Positions 1 through 10,021 of a stretch of 64,000 bases of DNA are shown in pieces. How positions within the stretch are numbered: the stretch's first letter is position 1; each line of letters begins with the position of its first letter. Source of the DNA: Oopsacas minuta (lineage: Eukaryota; Porifera; Hexactinellida; Lyssacinosida; Leucopsacidae). Under the pieces are notes generated by a model. That model searched no databases. It was not told the DNA's origin and saw nothing but the letters and a program-made list of their open reading frames with translations. Both the position numbers and the translations under genes were made by a program. Where the stretch lies: the NCBI GenBank assembly GCA_024704765.1, contig JAKMXF010000144.1, forward strand, positions 310,001 through 374,000. Reading direction: 5' to 3'.

Positions 1-400
1 ATAATTTATAGTAACCCTGATACAGCTGTTTATTTAAAGGACATGACATCTCCATGTCATTTTCAATCACAGAGCAGAGATCCACGTATTTCGAATATCG
101 AATGAATCCGAAATTAAACGTTACAACGAGTGTAGCTGGGTACACGAGGGTTTTACGTAAAGCTATTTTGTAGTCAATCTTCATATACCGCGTGAAGTCT
201 AAGGGATACGGGGTAACGTTCAAGTATATGATGTTAGCTGGGTATGTGTAGTTAAACGCACAATCTTGGTATTGAAAAGTCTCATTACGCTCCAGCTGGA
301 TTCCATCGTTAAGATCTAAATCGAACTCTCCGTAAGAGTTTTTATCAATCGCAAATGAACAGATGCCTGTTACGAATAATATCCACAAAATCAACTTCAT
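1..400 (-). CDS. NPC2/ML-domain secreted lipid-binding protein (partial, cut by left edge)
   Basis: The minus strand is open from an ATG at 398-400 to the window edge, giving about 133 residues. Residues 1-17 (MKLILWILFVTGICSFA) form a signal peptide. The rest has the ML (MD-2-related lipid recognition) pattern: a short strand followed by a Cys (FQYQDC), a middle section with paired Pro residues, and a C-terminal VDLCSVI then SCPL pair that would form the conserved disulfides. ML proteins such as NPC2 and GM2 activator bind sterols or lipids in lysosomes or outside the cell. The usual length is about 150 residues, so only the last few are missing. The protein family is inferred from this pattern; the exact ligand cannot be told. 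Confidence 0.7.
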   Translation of the reverse strand, partial: MKLILWILFVTGICSFAIDKNSYGEFDLDLNDGIQLERNETFQYQDCAFNYTYPANIIYLNVTPYPLDFTRYMKIDYKIALRKTLVYPATLVVTFNFGFIRYSKYVDLCSVIENDMEMSCPLNKQLYQGYYKL

Positions 401-607
401 GATTATCAATAATACAGCCCAAAAGCTGTCGAAATAATTTATATGTAACGAAATGTGACTATACCGTATCATGTGTAGTGACAGCTGATTGTAATATTGT
501 ATTGCGTATGAGTTAAACTGTGTGTTGTGTCATAATTAGGTAAATTAGATAATAACTCTACAATCGATATCATAACTAATATTCCTTACATTATTAATTA
601 AAAACTT

Positions 608-3604
608 TTATTTGTTCCACTTGAGCTGAAGCTTAGCACTCTTATTGGGTGCTAAGCATAGTCCAGAGGTTGTCACACACTGTACAACCGCGAAAATAGC
701 AAATTGGTCTTGCTTGCTTTGTTGAATAGTTATGTTTTTGAGGTAGAAATAATTCGTATGAGACTGCCCGATAAAATCCGTGTATTGTCTAGACACATTC
801 TTGTCGGTTGTCAGGTAAATATTGTAATGAGAAGCTGGATCAGAGGGGGGCAAATTGGGCTGGTCCCATTTGAGGAGGAAAGATACGTTTAAGGTGTTAG
901 TTTTCGCGTTAGACCAATCAAAATCAGAGGCTTTCAAGTTATTAACAGGGATAGAGAATGAGTTTAAACAGGCTGGATCAATTATCCGTATTTCCCCAAC
1001 TGAGAATGAAAATTTGAACCTATTTCCTATGTCAGGTGGTTGAATAGGTGGCAGGAGATTAAGCCTAACTTCACGGATACTCGCTTTATCGATGTCTTTA
1101 CTGGCTATTAAGAAATACGAAGTACGCCATTGTTCAGGTGTTTTATCTAGAGTCATAGTATCTATTTTATCCATGTACTCTGGGTATAATGGTGCATAAG
1201 CTAGGTGTTGATCCTCTTTCCCTGCTTGTATACCAACATCAACTAGAGGTATGTCAGGGGATCGTCTGAGATGATATTTCTCCACGAGACGCTCATCAAT
1301 CCGATCCAGCTGTTCAGATCCCTCTACACTAGCTGTGGGGTCTAATGTGATATATTTTGGTCCTTTAGGGTTTGATAAATTTAGCTCCAAAAGGTGTCTG
1401 ACGTGTCCCTCGTATTCAGGTTGCTCTCTGAATGTATACGTCACAAGGATAGTTGAGTATATAGGAATCTCAGTCACGAATAAACGAATAATTAATCTAG
1501 AATCAGATCCGATTGCTTCTTTAAATACTTCTCCGTTACAGACGAGATTCTGAGCACCGTTATAAGCTTCACTATTCCCAGTCACGTACAGGTTGTTAAC
1601 TAGGATATTAAGTCCTGATTTACCAGGGTGATAATACTCGTCTAAGAAGTGTGGTTGTAGCTGTTGAGAGCTATGATTAGTCCAGTCTGTATTCAGTACT
1701 CTCCTGCCTTGATGGTAACCTCGTGGCCCAATGCCACGACAGAATGACGTCACGAATTGGCGCGTAACGTAGGGGTGTGGTCGCGTGAACGGTTTCAGTT
1801 TATCCCAGAATAAAGTTTGGTTCTTAATGAAGTTTTCTTTCGGAAGATTCTCATATACCCAGCCTGGAGCGAATATAGCCGCGGACAGCTGATGTTTGCG
1901 GATCATTTTCATAGCGAAGTCACAGTTCCACCCCCCGTCTCCTGGTACACCCCTCCCAAACACGTCTATACCCACGTACACATCCGTGGCTCGGGCACCC
2001 GACAGGTGTTTTGTGTCCTGTAGGGCCAAATCGGACCAATGGTAGTTGAGGAAGATACCATCACATGCATCAAAGAATATTTTATTGAGTTGATTGAGTT
2101 TGTTCTGCCAACGGAGCTCTCCTCTCACTGTCACAGCATCGTACCATATGACAGCTCCTTCTGGGTTAATACGCTTTACACCAAAAGTCAGCTAAATAGA
2201 ATGAATAGTCAAATGATATTATACATACCGTCAACTCCCATTACATCGAAGCTCAAGGGAAAGTCATAATAACGTCGATATAACTGATGAGGTATTCGAT
2301 ATCCCGTCTTCGATGTAACTGGAATTGACTGTAACATTTCTACCAACTTACTTGTTTTAAGAACTCCACCATTCTATCTATAAGGCTTGGAGGTAGCGGA
2401 TTTTCTATGTTCACAAGCCATCCATCGAATCCGTAATATCTAGTAATGCTCAATATAAGATCAACACTTCTGTTCAATGAGGCTTGGTTTCTTAAAATCT
2501 CTAGACAGATCCCGTATCCCTTCTCCCCCTCTGTTATGAGGGTACCCAGAGATAGAACACCGTGTTTATGAGCAGAGTTGGTCCAGCAAGAAGGAGGAAT
2601 TGTTAGAAAACTAAAAACAAACTACAATTAGTACTTAAGAACCCTGTACGTGTGGACGAGTAGTCCGGACACACGATTTTTCGCAAAAAAGGACACTCTG
2701 ACCTACATTTTTGTAATTTTGATGATATAAAACGAAAATTTCCATGCTAAGTGGTTGAGTTACAATCTATTCTTATGTACCTGTGTGAGAAATACACAAA
2801 ACTGTCAATATAAGCCCAATGATAGAAGCAATAGTTATTAGAGTCCCAGTGCCCCTGAGGGTACTTATCGTAATGATAACCTCCCATCATATCGTGACAG
2901 AACAGGGTCTTAGGCTCTCCCAGCTGTTTATGCTTCTCTGATACTCTGAGGGGGACTGTTGAGACGTTCCATGGGTCATGTCCTTTTTGCCAGAAGTTGA
3001 GCTCCTCTAAGGACTCTATGGGGGAGATACATGGGAGTCCGGTGTTACGACATAGAGTGAGGTTACTGTTGGGGGGTCTGGATTTGAGGAATATTTCCTG
3101 GGAGTCTTGAGAAGCAGGTCTATATTTGGGAGGAGGGAGATCAGTAATGGAGTTGGACTTTACAGCTGGTAGGGATTTAGAAACATTGTCCTTATGGATG
3201 ATCTGTCTCTTCACTACCCCTCTATCTGACAGGGGTAATATCTCTGGGATATCACAATGGACAACTTCTATTCCCTCGGAGGAAGATTCCCCCGTGTGTA
3301 TTCGGGTATTGAATGATCTTATCCTCTTATTACGGAGATCATCTACCGAGTCACACGGCTCTTCGCTGGATTCTATCCAATCTGGATTACGTCCTGGCCT
3401 CCTATTTCTCTCAGATCGTTTCATAAGTACTATAACCGCCAATACTAGCAGAGATACCATGAGTATAGTTAGAAGAACAGTCCAGTCGGAAAAAGAATTC
3501 GAAACAGGAGATGGAGGGAAAGAGCTCTCTTCTATCTCAATAACTACATCAACATCTTCATCCACTGGATCCATTGTGTTAGAGAAGAATTTAGCACTTG
3601 TCAC
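608..3604 (-). CDS. ENGASE: ENGASE, GH85 endo-beta-N-acetylglucosaminidase with N-terminal membrane anchor
   Basis: Three exons (3604-2781, 2610-2352, 2191-608) join in frame to about 888 residues; all junctions are GT-AG. GH85 hallmarks are the CHDMMGGY and YHWAYIDSFVYFSH segments before the barrel, then DGWLVNIEN, where N342 and E344 are the expected catalytic pair, then DGIFLNYHW and FAPGWVYE. The enzyme cleaves the chitobiose core of N-glycans, normally in the cytosol to clear free oligosaccharides. Unlike the soluble vertebrate enzyme, residues 42-61 here form a strong hydrophobic segment followed by KRSERNRR. An acidic N-terminus before it and basic residues after it predict N-out/C-in topology, so the catalytic part would remain cytosolic but membrane-tethered. 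Intron 2 carries a MITE. An alternative start is Met11. Confidence 0.92.
2228..2331. mobile_element. Tc1/pogo-like MITE, copy 1 (short form)
   Basis: This 104-base element lies in ENGASE intron 2 and is flanked by TA on both sides. The left end ccgtcaactcccattacatc pairs with the right end, which reads on the opposite strand cagtcaattccagttacatc. The interior is shorter than in the other four copies, so it is probably internally deleted. Confidence 0.75.
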
Positions 3605-4763
3605 CCTAGTTACCAGTAATTAGTTCAAGTATTCAGCAATTAGTAACGCTATTTTTGAGTTTAGCAATACAGAAATGAAATATACATATACGGTAAGGAG
3701 ACAAAATTACTATTACATTGTGTCTGTGGATTTACAATTATACTAGGGTTACAGCTGTTTATGCTTTCTTTCTTCCTTGCAATCATCACTACTAACCTTT
3801 ACAACTGTTTGCAAATAATGGCGACATATATGTTATGACTTTTCATAAACTGGAGCCATCGGGGATAACGGGGGAATGCAATAGATCTTGTAGACCCCCT
3901 GATGTCCTCCGTGGACCACCAAGGGCCCCATATACCCAAGGTTGACACCCGCTGCAGTAAATAAAATGCTATTTCCCATGAAAATTCAATTCCCTTTTTT
4001 GTCAGCTCATAAACATAATGAGTTTCAAAAATATCCATTTATGTCACTGTTCTAACCCCTAATTTGTCTCTATCATCGCATACACAGGTTGCAGTATATT
4101 CTGTCAGATAGAAGTCCTGTATGTTTGTAATTATGTAATGGGAAACTTGATAATCAATGATTTAATCATATGACACGTTCCATGCATAATTACAGACTCT
4201 TTGTTGACTCAATATTTGCAAAATAGCATCACTACATTATGTGACAGTTCGGACTGTACTATGTATTTACATTGGACATGGTACAGATTCAGATTTCTTC
4301 CAAAAACGAAACCAAATTGTAGAATTATATTTCTTTATAATCGTCGCTACATGATGTTATGTCCCATTCGCACTTTAGCTCTGTTTCATTGATAATTTAC
4401 CATTTCAGGAGCTTCGCTATTAAGAGGAATCATCTTCATAACAAGGGCTACAGCGATTGCAATTAAGTTTCCCTTATTTAGCCGATTAATAAACGAAAGC
4501 CATATTTGTAAATCAAGTGAAATTCCCGGAACCTTCGCTATAGACCGCTGAATCAAGAGAAATCATACAAACTTAATATATTTCGAGAATCCTTTGCAAG
4601 TAGAGGCAAGCAACTACTCTAATTAATTGCAATATCTTACATCTTACATAGTTTATATGTATAAGCCACCTGAGCCAGTATTTAAGCATAGAGCACTACC
4701 TCGTGGTTTGTTTTACATTTAAATTGAACGAATATCCAATTTTTGTTGATCCTTTTTAGAGAA
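3605..4763. other. Divergent intergenic region between ENGASE and the PDZ-GEF gene
   Basis: This 1.16-kb gap separates two genes that are transcribed away from each other, so it should hold both promoters. It contains one hAT-like repeat (about 3793-3954). No credible coding exon was seen. It ends in ctttttag four bases before the PDZ-GEF ATG. Confidence 0.5.
3793..3954 (-). mobile_element. hAT-like non-autonomous repeat, copy 1
   Basis: Read on the minus strand it begins cagcgggtgtcaacc, followed by a GC-rich block containing ggcccttggtggtccacgg. The same block order (terminal CAG-N-TCAAC, then gacccNttggtgg) recurs at 16367 and 50021. It resembles the ends of Charlie-type hAT elements. The far end is eroded. 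Confidence 0.55.
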
Positions 4764-7700
4764 ATGACTTCCGTAAGACAAGCAGAAACGTTGAATGGTA
4801 TAGGATTACAAAATGATCAACTGTTCAGAAGTTTGCAAAAACAGCCTTCTGAACGGACCCGCAAGGATTACGATGCGATTGTTGATGCGCTTTTCCAATT
4901 TCCCGCTTTCCAGGGCTGTGAAGTTAAAATGTTATATTCAATTATACCTTGCGCACATTTTGAATTATTAGCGAAAGGTGACGAACTAGGAAAATCGGCT
5001 AAAAAACTAAAACGTAGAATCAGTTTTCAACGCAGTGATCCAAAAGTGAAAGATGGCTCTTTCCGTTCAAATTCGACACGACAGAAACACGAGAGCATTT
5101 GGTATATGTTAGTCTCTGGCAGTATTATCTATGAGTTGGAGAGACTTGAGAAAGGGAGTGTTTTCGAGGTGAGTAAGGAAGCCCTGAAAGGACACAATCA
5201 TCGCTGGGGTAAAAAGAAAGATATGCAGATACCTGTAGCGATAACTAATAGTTCTCTAGTCAGGTTTACTTACCTACCGGAAGAGGTAAAGGAGTCCGGT
5301 CACGCGTACCGATCGTCATTTACCGCCCACTTGGAAAGTATTGAATCTGTTAAGCAAGTCCCGATTGGTAAGAGACTATCAATCTCATATTCTCAAGATT
5401 GTATATACCCCAATTCCGCAGAGCAACGCAGCAGGAATTTGAGTAGTTTGGTTGATCCTAAGTCTCAGTTAACGAACAGCACAGAGAGTGAATTGATACC
5501 AAAAGACCCTCTAATAGTTTATACAGGTCCTAGTCCTCAGAAAAAAATGCTAAGCAACAATTCCGACGGTCTTTTAAGTCCCAGTTTAACGGAGGGTAGT
5601 ACGGGTCATAGTTTCCCATTCGGTGTATCACCCAGTCCGGCATGGCCTAGACACAGTCAGTGTTCAGTTGGCAGTGAATCTGCTCACTCCCAGAACTCTT
5701 CTACTGATTACTCTCTTGGGAGTAACGGTGATAAAGGAAAATCTGATCCTAAACCTCCGTCGATTACAAACGATATGTCATTATTCTCCATAGACAAATT
5801 CCTGCCAGACTTTATAACTGAGACTGTTAGTAAACTGCCACAAGACAGGACTGAAGAAGAGATTTCTAATATTTCAACTTGCCTCAAGAACGCTCCAGCA
5901 TTTACATCATTCTCTGACCCGGTTAGATGGCGGATTTGTTCTAAAATGAGATATAAATCTGTACCGAGTATTGGTATGGTTGTCCTGAAGCAGGGAGAGA
6001 CGGTAGACTGCTGGTATGTGATACTCAGTGGGAGTGTAGAGATGTTTATTGACGGTCAGTCACCTTTCAAGCTACAGATTGGCAGTTCATTCGGTCTAGG
6101 TCCAAAGCTCACCCCACTAACATGTAAGGGTAACATGATGACAGCTGAAGCTAACTGTATATTCGGTTATCTCCCTCTCGAACAACTCAAATCGATCTTG
6201 GAGGAGAACCAGCAGAAACGAGTCACACAATTTGAAGGGGATAAGCCTATATCAGTGCAGGAGCTGAGACAAGGATCTGGCGGGCAGTATGGTTACGTCA
6301 TTCTACAAGCTACCCCTGACATGCTACTCAGTCAGCTGGTGGAGACTAGCATAGATGAGAAGTACATTGAATACTTCCTCCTTACATATCGTGTATTTCT
6401 TCCACAACCTTCTGGCGTATCCTACAGGATAGAGCATTGGTTCTCTACACCCAACCATTCTATTAAAGCTGTACAGGTATTACTCATTTGGCTACGTAAT
6501 CACTATACTGACTTTGAGCACGATAACGAAATGCAGGATTTTCTAGACAAGTTTATACATATGTTGAAGGTGTCGGGTCGTGAGATGGCAGGATATGCTG
6601 ATAGTATTAGGGAGCTACGCGCAATAAAGTCATCCCTCAGATATGTGTCTATGTCCGCACTACACGAGCAGGTCTCTCCTATCGCTATAGGGGGTGGAGC
6701 TGAAATTGGATTTCCTATTCTAGTTACTAAAGTTACAAAGACTCGTCTCTTAAATATTGCATTGCTACAAGGTGATGAGTTGGTTTCTATAAATGGAAAT
6801 TCTTGTACAAACAAAACTTCAAATTGGGCGAGAAAGCTCCTCTTCTCAGGTATAGAATTGGAAGTTGGAGTTAAATATTCTAGAGACACTTTTGATAGGT
6901 TTATGAGTCTCCCGCGCGAATTCCATGTGACAGGATTCAACCCCGGGTACATAACACCTAACGCCATCAGTTCTCCTGACCTCTCCTCTCTCAACTGTGA
7001 ATCTGACTCACAACCCAATTCATCACACAAACGATCTCCAGGTGGTCTTCTAAGACGGAGTTTCAGGTTAAAACCTGCCAGTAGTAATGAAGATAAGTCG
7101 AAGAGTCTGGGTTCTAGCAGTCAGTTAGATAAGCAATACGATAGATTCTTAAAGAGGAGAGGGAGTCTCCCGAAGAACTTTGTTAGCAAATCTCGTAAGA
7201 ATTTCCTCGCTAGACCTGTGAGAAATGAGAGAGCAGCTACTGTCACCCCAGATTCCTCTGTATTCGGAGAAGAGGACTCTGCTTCTAGCTCAAACGAGCG
7301 TCACTCTGACCAGAACTCACGCTATCCATCGGGTACCTATACACTTCGCCCCACACGTGCTAATTCCGGTATAGCGCTCAAGAAACATATTCTTAAGCTA
7401 TACTATGTAGACCATTCATTCCGTTATATACTCATATCTCTACTAACCAGATCCTGTGACGTCATACAATTGGGTTTACAAGAGTATAACGCTGATTCTG
7501 CAACTTTTTACACCTCTCATGAACACCATCATCTCTGCCTAGCAACGGTCGATGCCAATGGAATTGTAAAGACATCTATTCTCCCACCAACTCTATCTAA
7601 TCTCCCATCAAAATACCTTCCCGGCTGTAGATTCTATGTTAAACCGAGTTTTATTGTAGGAAGTATTTGTCATGACGAAGTGGCTAAAGAAATGTTCCAG

Positions 7701-8741
7701 GAATCCCTCGATCTTGTAAAATTGACTAATTTAGACTCAGAAAGGTTGGCCAGGAGAGTTACACTACGAGATTCTACCATGTTTAGATCTATTCCATCTA
7801 CTGATTACATTTCTGACATTTTCAAATGCTACTCTCCTAACAACCGGAAGCAGCTACAGGAATTTATTGATCTATCAAATGCAGAGCGTTGGTGGGTGTG
7901 TACTGAGGTTGTGAATGAACGCAATATATCTGTACGTGCTAAGATAATCAAAATGTTTATAAAGCTAGCCAGCTCCTGTCGACAACTCAACAACTTCAAT
8001 GCAATGTTCTCTGTCATAAGCGGGCTAGATCATAATAGTGTAAGTAGACTCAAGACAACTTGGGATAGAGTGTCTGGAAAATACAAACGAATCCTGAACG
8101 ACCTCAAAGTCTACCTAAACCCCATGCGTAACATGGGAGAGTACAGGTCTCTCCTTAGGACCGTGTCCCAATCAGGCGTACCATGTATCCCAATGTTCCC
8201 TATTGTACAGAAAGACCTTACAGTTATTCATATGAGTAACAGTACACACATCGATGGAATGGTTAATTTTGATAAACTCAGATTGTTAAGTGAGAAAATA
8301 TACATACTGAGTGCTCTATGTCCTAAACCTTATCAAAGCTTGGAGCAAGACGTCACTAACACGACACATAACACGACAACTGATAAGCCCAAATACGTCG
8401 CAATAACATCTCCCATTAAGAGACAACGAAAGAGCAGTAGTTACTCAAACAATATGGAATACAGATTACGCTATGAAGATGAACTAATGAACGTTTGTAT
8501 AGAGTATTACATTGACACGATAAACAGTCGTATCATAGATGACGAGGTGCAGTTAGAAGTTCTCTCTCAACTTTGTGAATTCACTCTAACAGGCTCGCGT
8601 AGAACCAGCCAGCAGAAACGAACAACATCTTTATCTCGTATAAGTAGCTTCAGTGTCAAAGCAGGTTCCTCTACCCATCTTATTGTCCCTGAGAAGAAAC
8701 CTCTCTCAAGTACACGGTCTTTCGAATTCCTTTCCAAATAG
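4764..8741 (+). CDS. RAPGEF2: RAPGEF2-like PDZ-GEF, Rap guanine-nucleotide exchange factor (intronless)
   Basis: A single open frame encodes about 1325 residues from the ATG at 4764. Domains in order: a degenerate first cNMP-binding fold (about 40-170), a second cNMP fold (about 375-490, with LKQGETVDCWYVILSGSVEM), a Ras-GEF N motif (about 500-620), a PDZ domain (about 645-720, GFPILVTKVTK and GDELVSINGNS), a Ras-associating domain (about 855-965) and a CDC25-type RasGEF catalytic domain (about 990-1210). This order is specific to RAPGEF2/6, which activate Rap1 at junctions and the plasma membrane. Vertebrate members are about 1500 residues. In this family the cNMP folds usually bind cyclic nucleotides weakly or not at all. 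A single 4-kb exon is unusual. A ctttttag precedes the ATG by four bases. Confidence 0.93.
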   Translation: MTSVRQAETLNGIGLQNDQLFRSLQKQPSERTRKDYDAIVDALFQFPAFQGCEVKMLYSIIPCAHFELLAKGDELGKSAKKLKRRISFQRSDPKVKDGSFRSNSTRQKHESIWYMLVSGSIIYELERLEKGSVFEVSKEALKGHNHRWGKKKDMQIPVAITNSSLVRFTYLPEEVKESGHAYRSSFTAHLESIESVKQVPIGKRLSISYSQDCIYPNSAEQRSRNLSSLVDPKSQLTNSTESELIPKDPLIVYTGPSPQKKMLSNNSDGLLSPSLTEGSTGHSFPFGVSPSPAWPRHSQCSVGSESAHSQNSSTDYSLGSNGDKGKSDPKPPSITNDMSLFSIDKFLPDFITETVSKLPQDRTEEEISNISTCLKNAPAFTSFSDPVRWRICSKMRYKSVPSIGMVVLKQGETVDCWYVILSGSVEMFIDGQSPFKLQIGSSFGLGPKLTPLTCKGNMMTAEANCIFGYLPLEQLKSILEENQQKRVTQFEGDKPISVQELRQGSGGQYGYVILQATPDMLLSQLVETSIDEKYIEYFLLTYRVFLPQPSGVSYRIEHWFSTPNHSIKAVQVLLIWLRNHYTDFEHDNEMQDFLDKFIHMLKVSGREMAGYADSIRELRAIKSSLRYVSMSALHEQVSPIAIGGGAEIGFPILVTKVTKTRLLNIALLQGDELVSINGNSCTNKTSNWARKLLFSGIELEVGVKYSRDTFDRFMSLPREFHVTGFNPGYITPNAISSPDLSSLNCESDSQPNSSHKRSPGGLLRRSFRLKPASSNEDKSKSLGSSSQLDKQYDRFLKRRGSLPKNFVSKSRKNFLARPVRNERAATVTPDSSVFGEEDSASSSNERHSDQNSRYPSGTYTLRPTRANSGIALKKHILKLYYVDHSFRYILISLLTRSCDVIQLGLQEYNADSATFYTSHEHHHLCLATVDANGIVKTSILPPTLSNLPSKYLPGCRFYVKPSFIVGSICHDEVAKEMFQESLDLVKLTNLDSERLARRVTLRDSTMFRSIPSTDYISDIFKCYSPNNRKQLQEFIDLSNAERWWVCTEVVNERNISVRAKIIKMFIKLASSCRQLNNFNAMFSVISGLDHNSVSRLKTTWDRVSGKYKRILNDLKVYLNPMRNMGEYRSLLRTVSQSGVPCIPMFPIVQKDLTVIHMSNSTHIDGMVNFDKLRLLSEKIYILSALCPKPYQSLEQDVTNTTHNTTTDKPKYVAITSPIKRQRKSSSYSNNMEYRLRYEDELMNVCIEYYIDTINSRIIDDEVQLEVLSQLCEFTLTGSRRTSQQKRTTSLSRISSFSVKAGSSTHLIVPEKKPLSSTRSFEFLSK

Positions 8742-10021
8742 ATCCAAATATTTAAGGGTCTATTTTTATCCTATTTTAACTTGGAAATACTTTGAGTTGC
8801 TATAATGTATATTTTGCTATGTATCTCTGCTATAAAATATTCCGTTTGTAATTAATTTTTCACCAACTATATATGTACGTATTTATTGGAATCTCATGTC
8901 CTAGCTATTTAACGGGACAGGAGGTTATATTTTGATGTAGAGTGTTGTGTTAGTCTCATATGCTGAATCGAGGATGATTAGACAACAAAACTAGCTACTG
9001 CTCACCAAATTTAGTTTCTGTGGACACTTATCTTTGCATTTTAATGTCTAAGCCAACACCTGTTGTCATATGAGAGCTTAGTTGCAGATTTATTTCCTTA
9101 CGGTTTATCAAATATTTCATCATAGCCATCGGCTACTAGACTAGACCGTAGGCAGGAAAATCTGGGTACTAACTATATGAAATATTATTATTCATTCTGA
9201 AATCGAATTGCATATTGGCTCTGCGTATGTTATTTTAAACTGTCTATTCATGCAAAGTTTGAACTCTCCATGTCGTGACTTGATGTCCATTTAATTACTT
9301 AACCTACATTTTATCCTAATTTCTAATAGATTAATCATATAACACCTTCTCGCTTGCCCTATTGATAAGCGTTTCTCAAAATGAAAGATTATTAGAGACT
9401 TTAAAAGGCAAATTATGTTAGATAATTACAAACATTGGAATCTGTTAAGGATGTAAGTAAGAGTGTAGCTGAGTATTCAACTTCAGTTTCATCAATTCCT
9501 AATCTTGAATTCGAACTATGAGACGGAAGGCTCCTCATTGTATGGGCATTATCTGCCTCTTTAACTTTGTGTGAGAAATGAAGAGCGATTCTAATAGTTT
9601 GTTTATTGAATTGAGAGAAGCACGTCGTAATCATAAGTTCTTTGGATAATTGTCCAGTTTATTCAAAGATATTTGTATGGACTGAAAATGTCTCATTTGT
9701 GGAATTGTTAGGAGTTCTCTTTCTACTTCAAAAGCTGTCCTGGAACTTTTTCCAAAGTTCTATTAAACTTTTCTTGTTAGTGAATATTGTTATTCTCATT
9801 CAAAGTTTAATTTTCGACAAGTTTTGGACTTCATTCTATTGATAAAGTGTTCAGAATTCCCTCAAGTTCGAAATAAGTTTGTGTAGACGAATAGCTATTA
9901 TAATAATATTGTGTGTTGTTTAATAGACCCTTTAATTATTCTTAAGCCATCAATCAACACATCTATGCCAAGTTGTTCATGTTATAACCTTTTCTAGACT
10001 GTATTATAGACCTATGGCGCT
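8742..10021. other. Intergenic region after the PDZ-GEF gene
   Basis: This 1.28-kb AT-rich stretch should hold the PDZ-GEF 3' end and whatever precedes the next gene. Small open frames (for example minus 9413-9634, 73 codons) show no recognisable domain and are not called. Confidence 0.4.

Noticed and set aside
3799-4038. 79-codon minus-strand frame upstream of ENGASE
   Set aside because: Much of it is the hAT-like repeat copy 1; no protein motif.
6503-7030. 175-codon open frame antisense to the PDZ-GEF gene
   Set aside because: It lies over the PDZ coding region, has no domain, and is explained by the reverse strand of a Ser-rich coding sequence.
9413-9634. Small minus-strand open frame in the gap after the PDZ-GEF gene
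   Set aside because: It has 73 codons with no recognisable domain, no strong start context and no splice partners.
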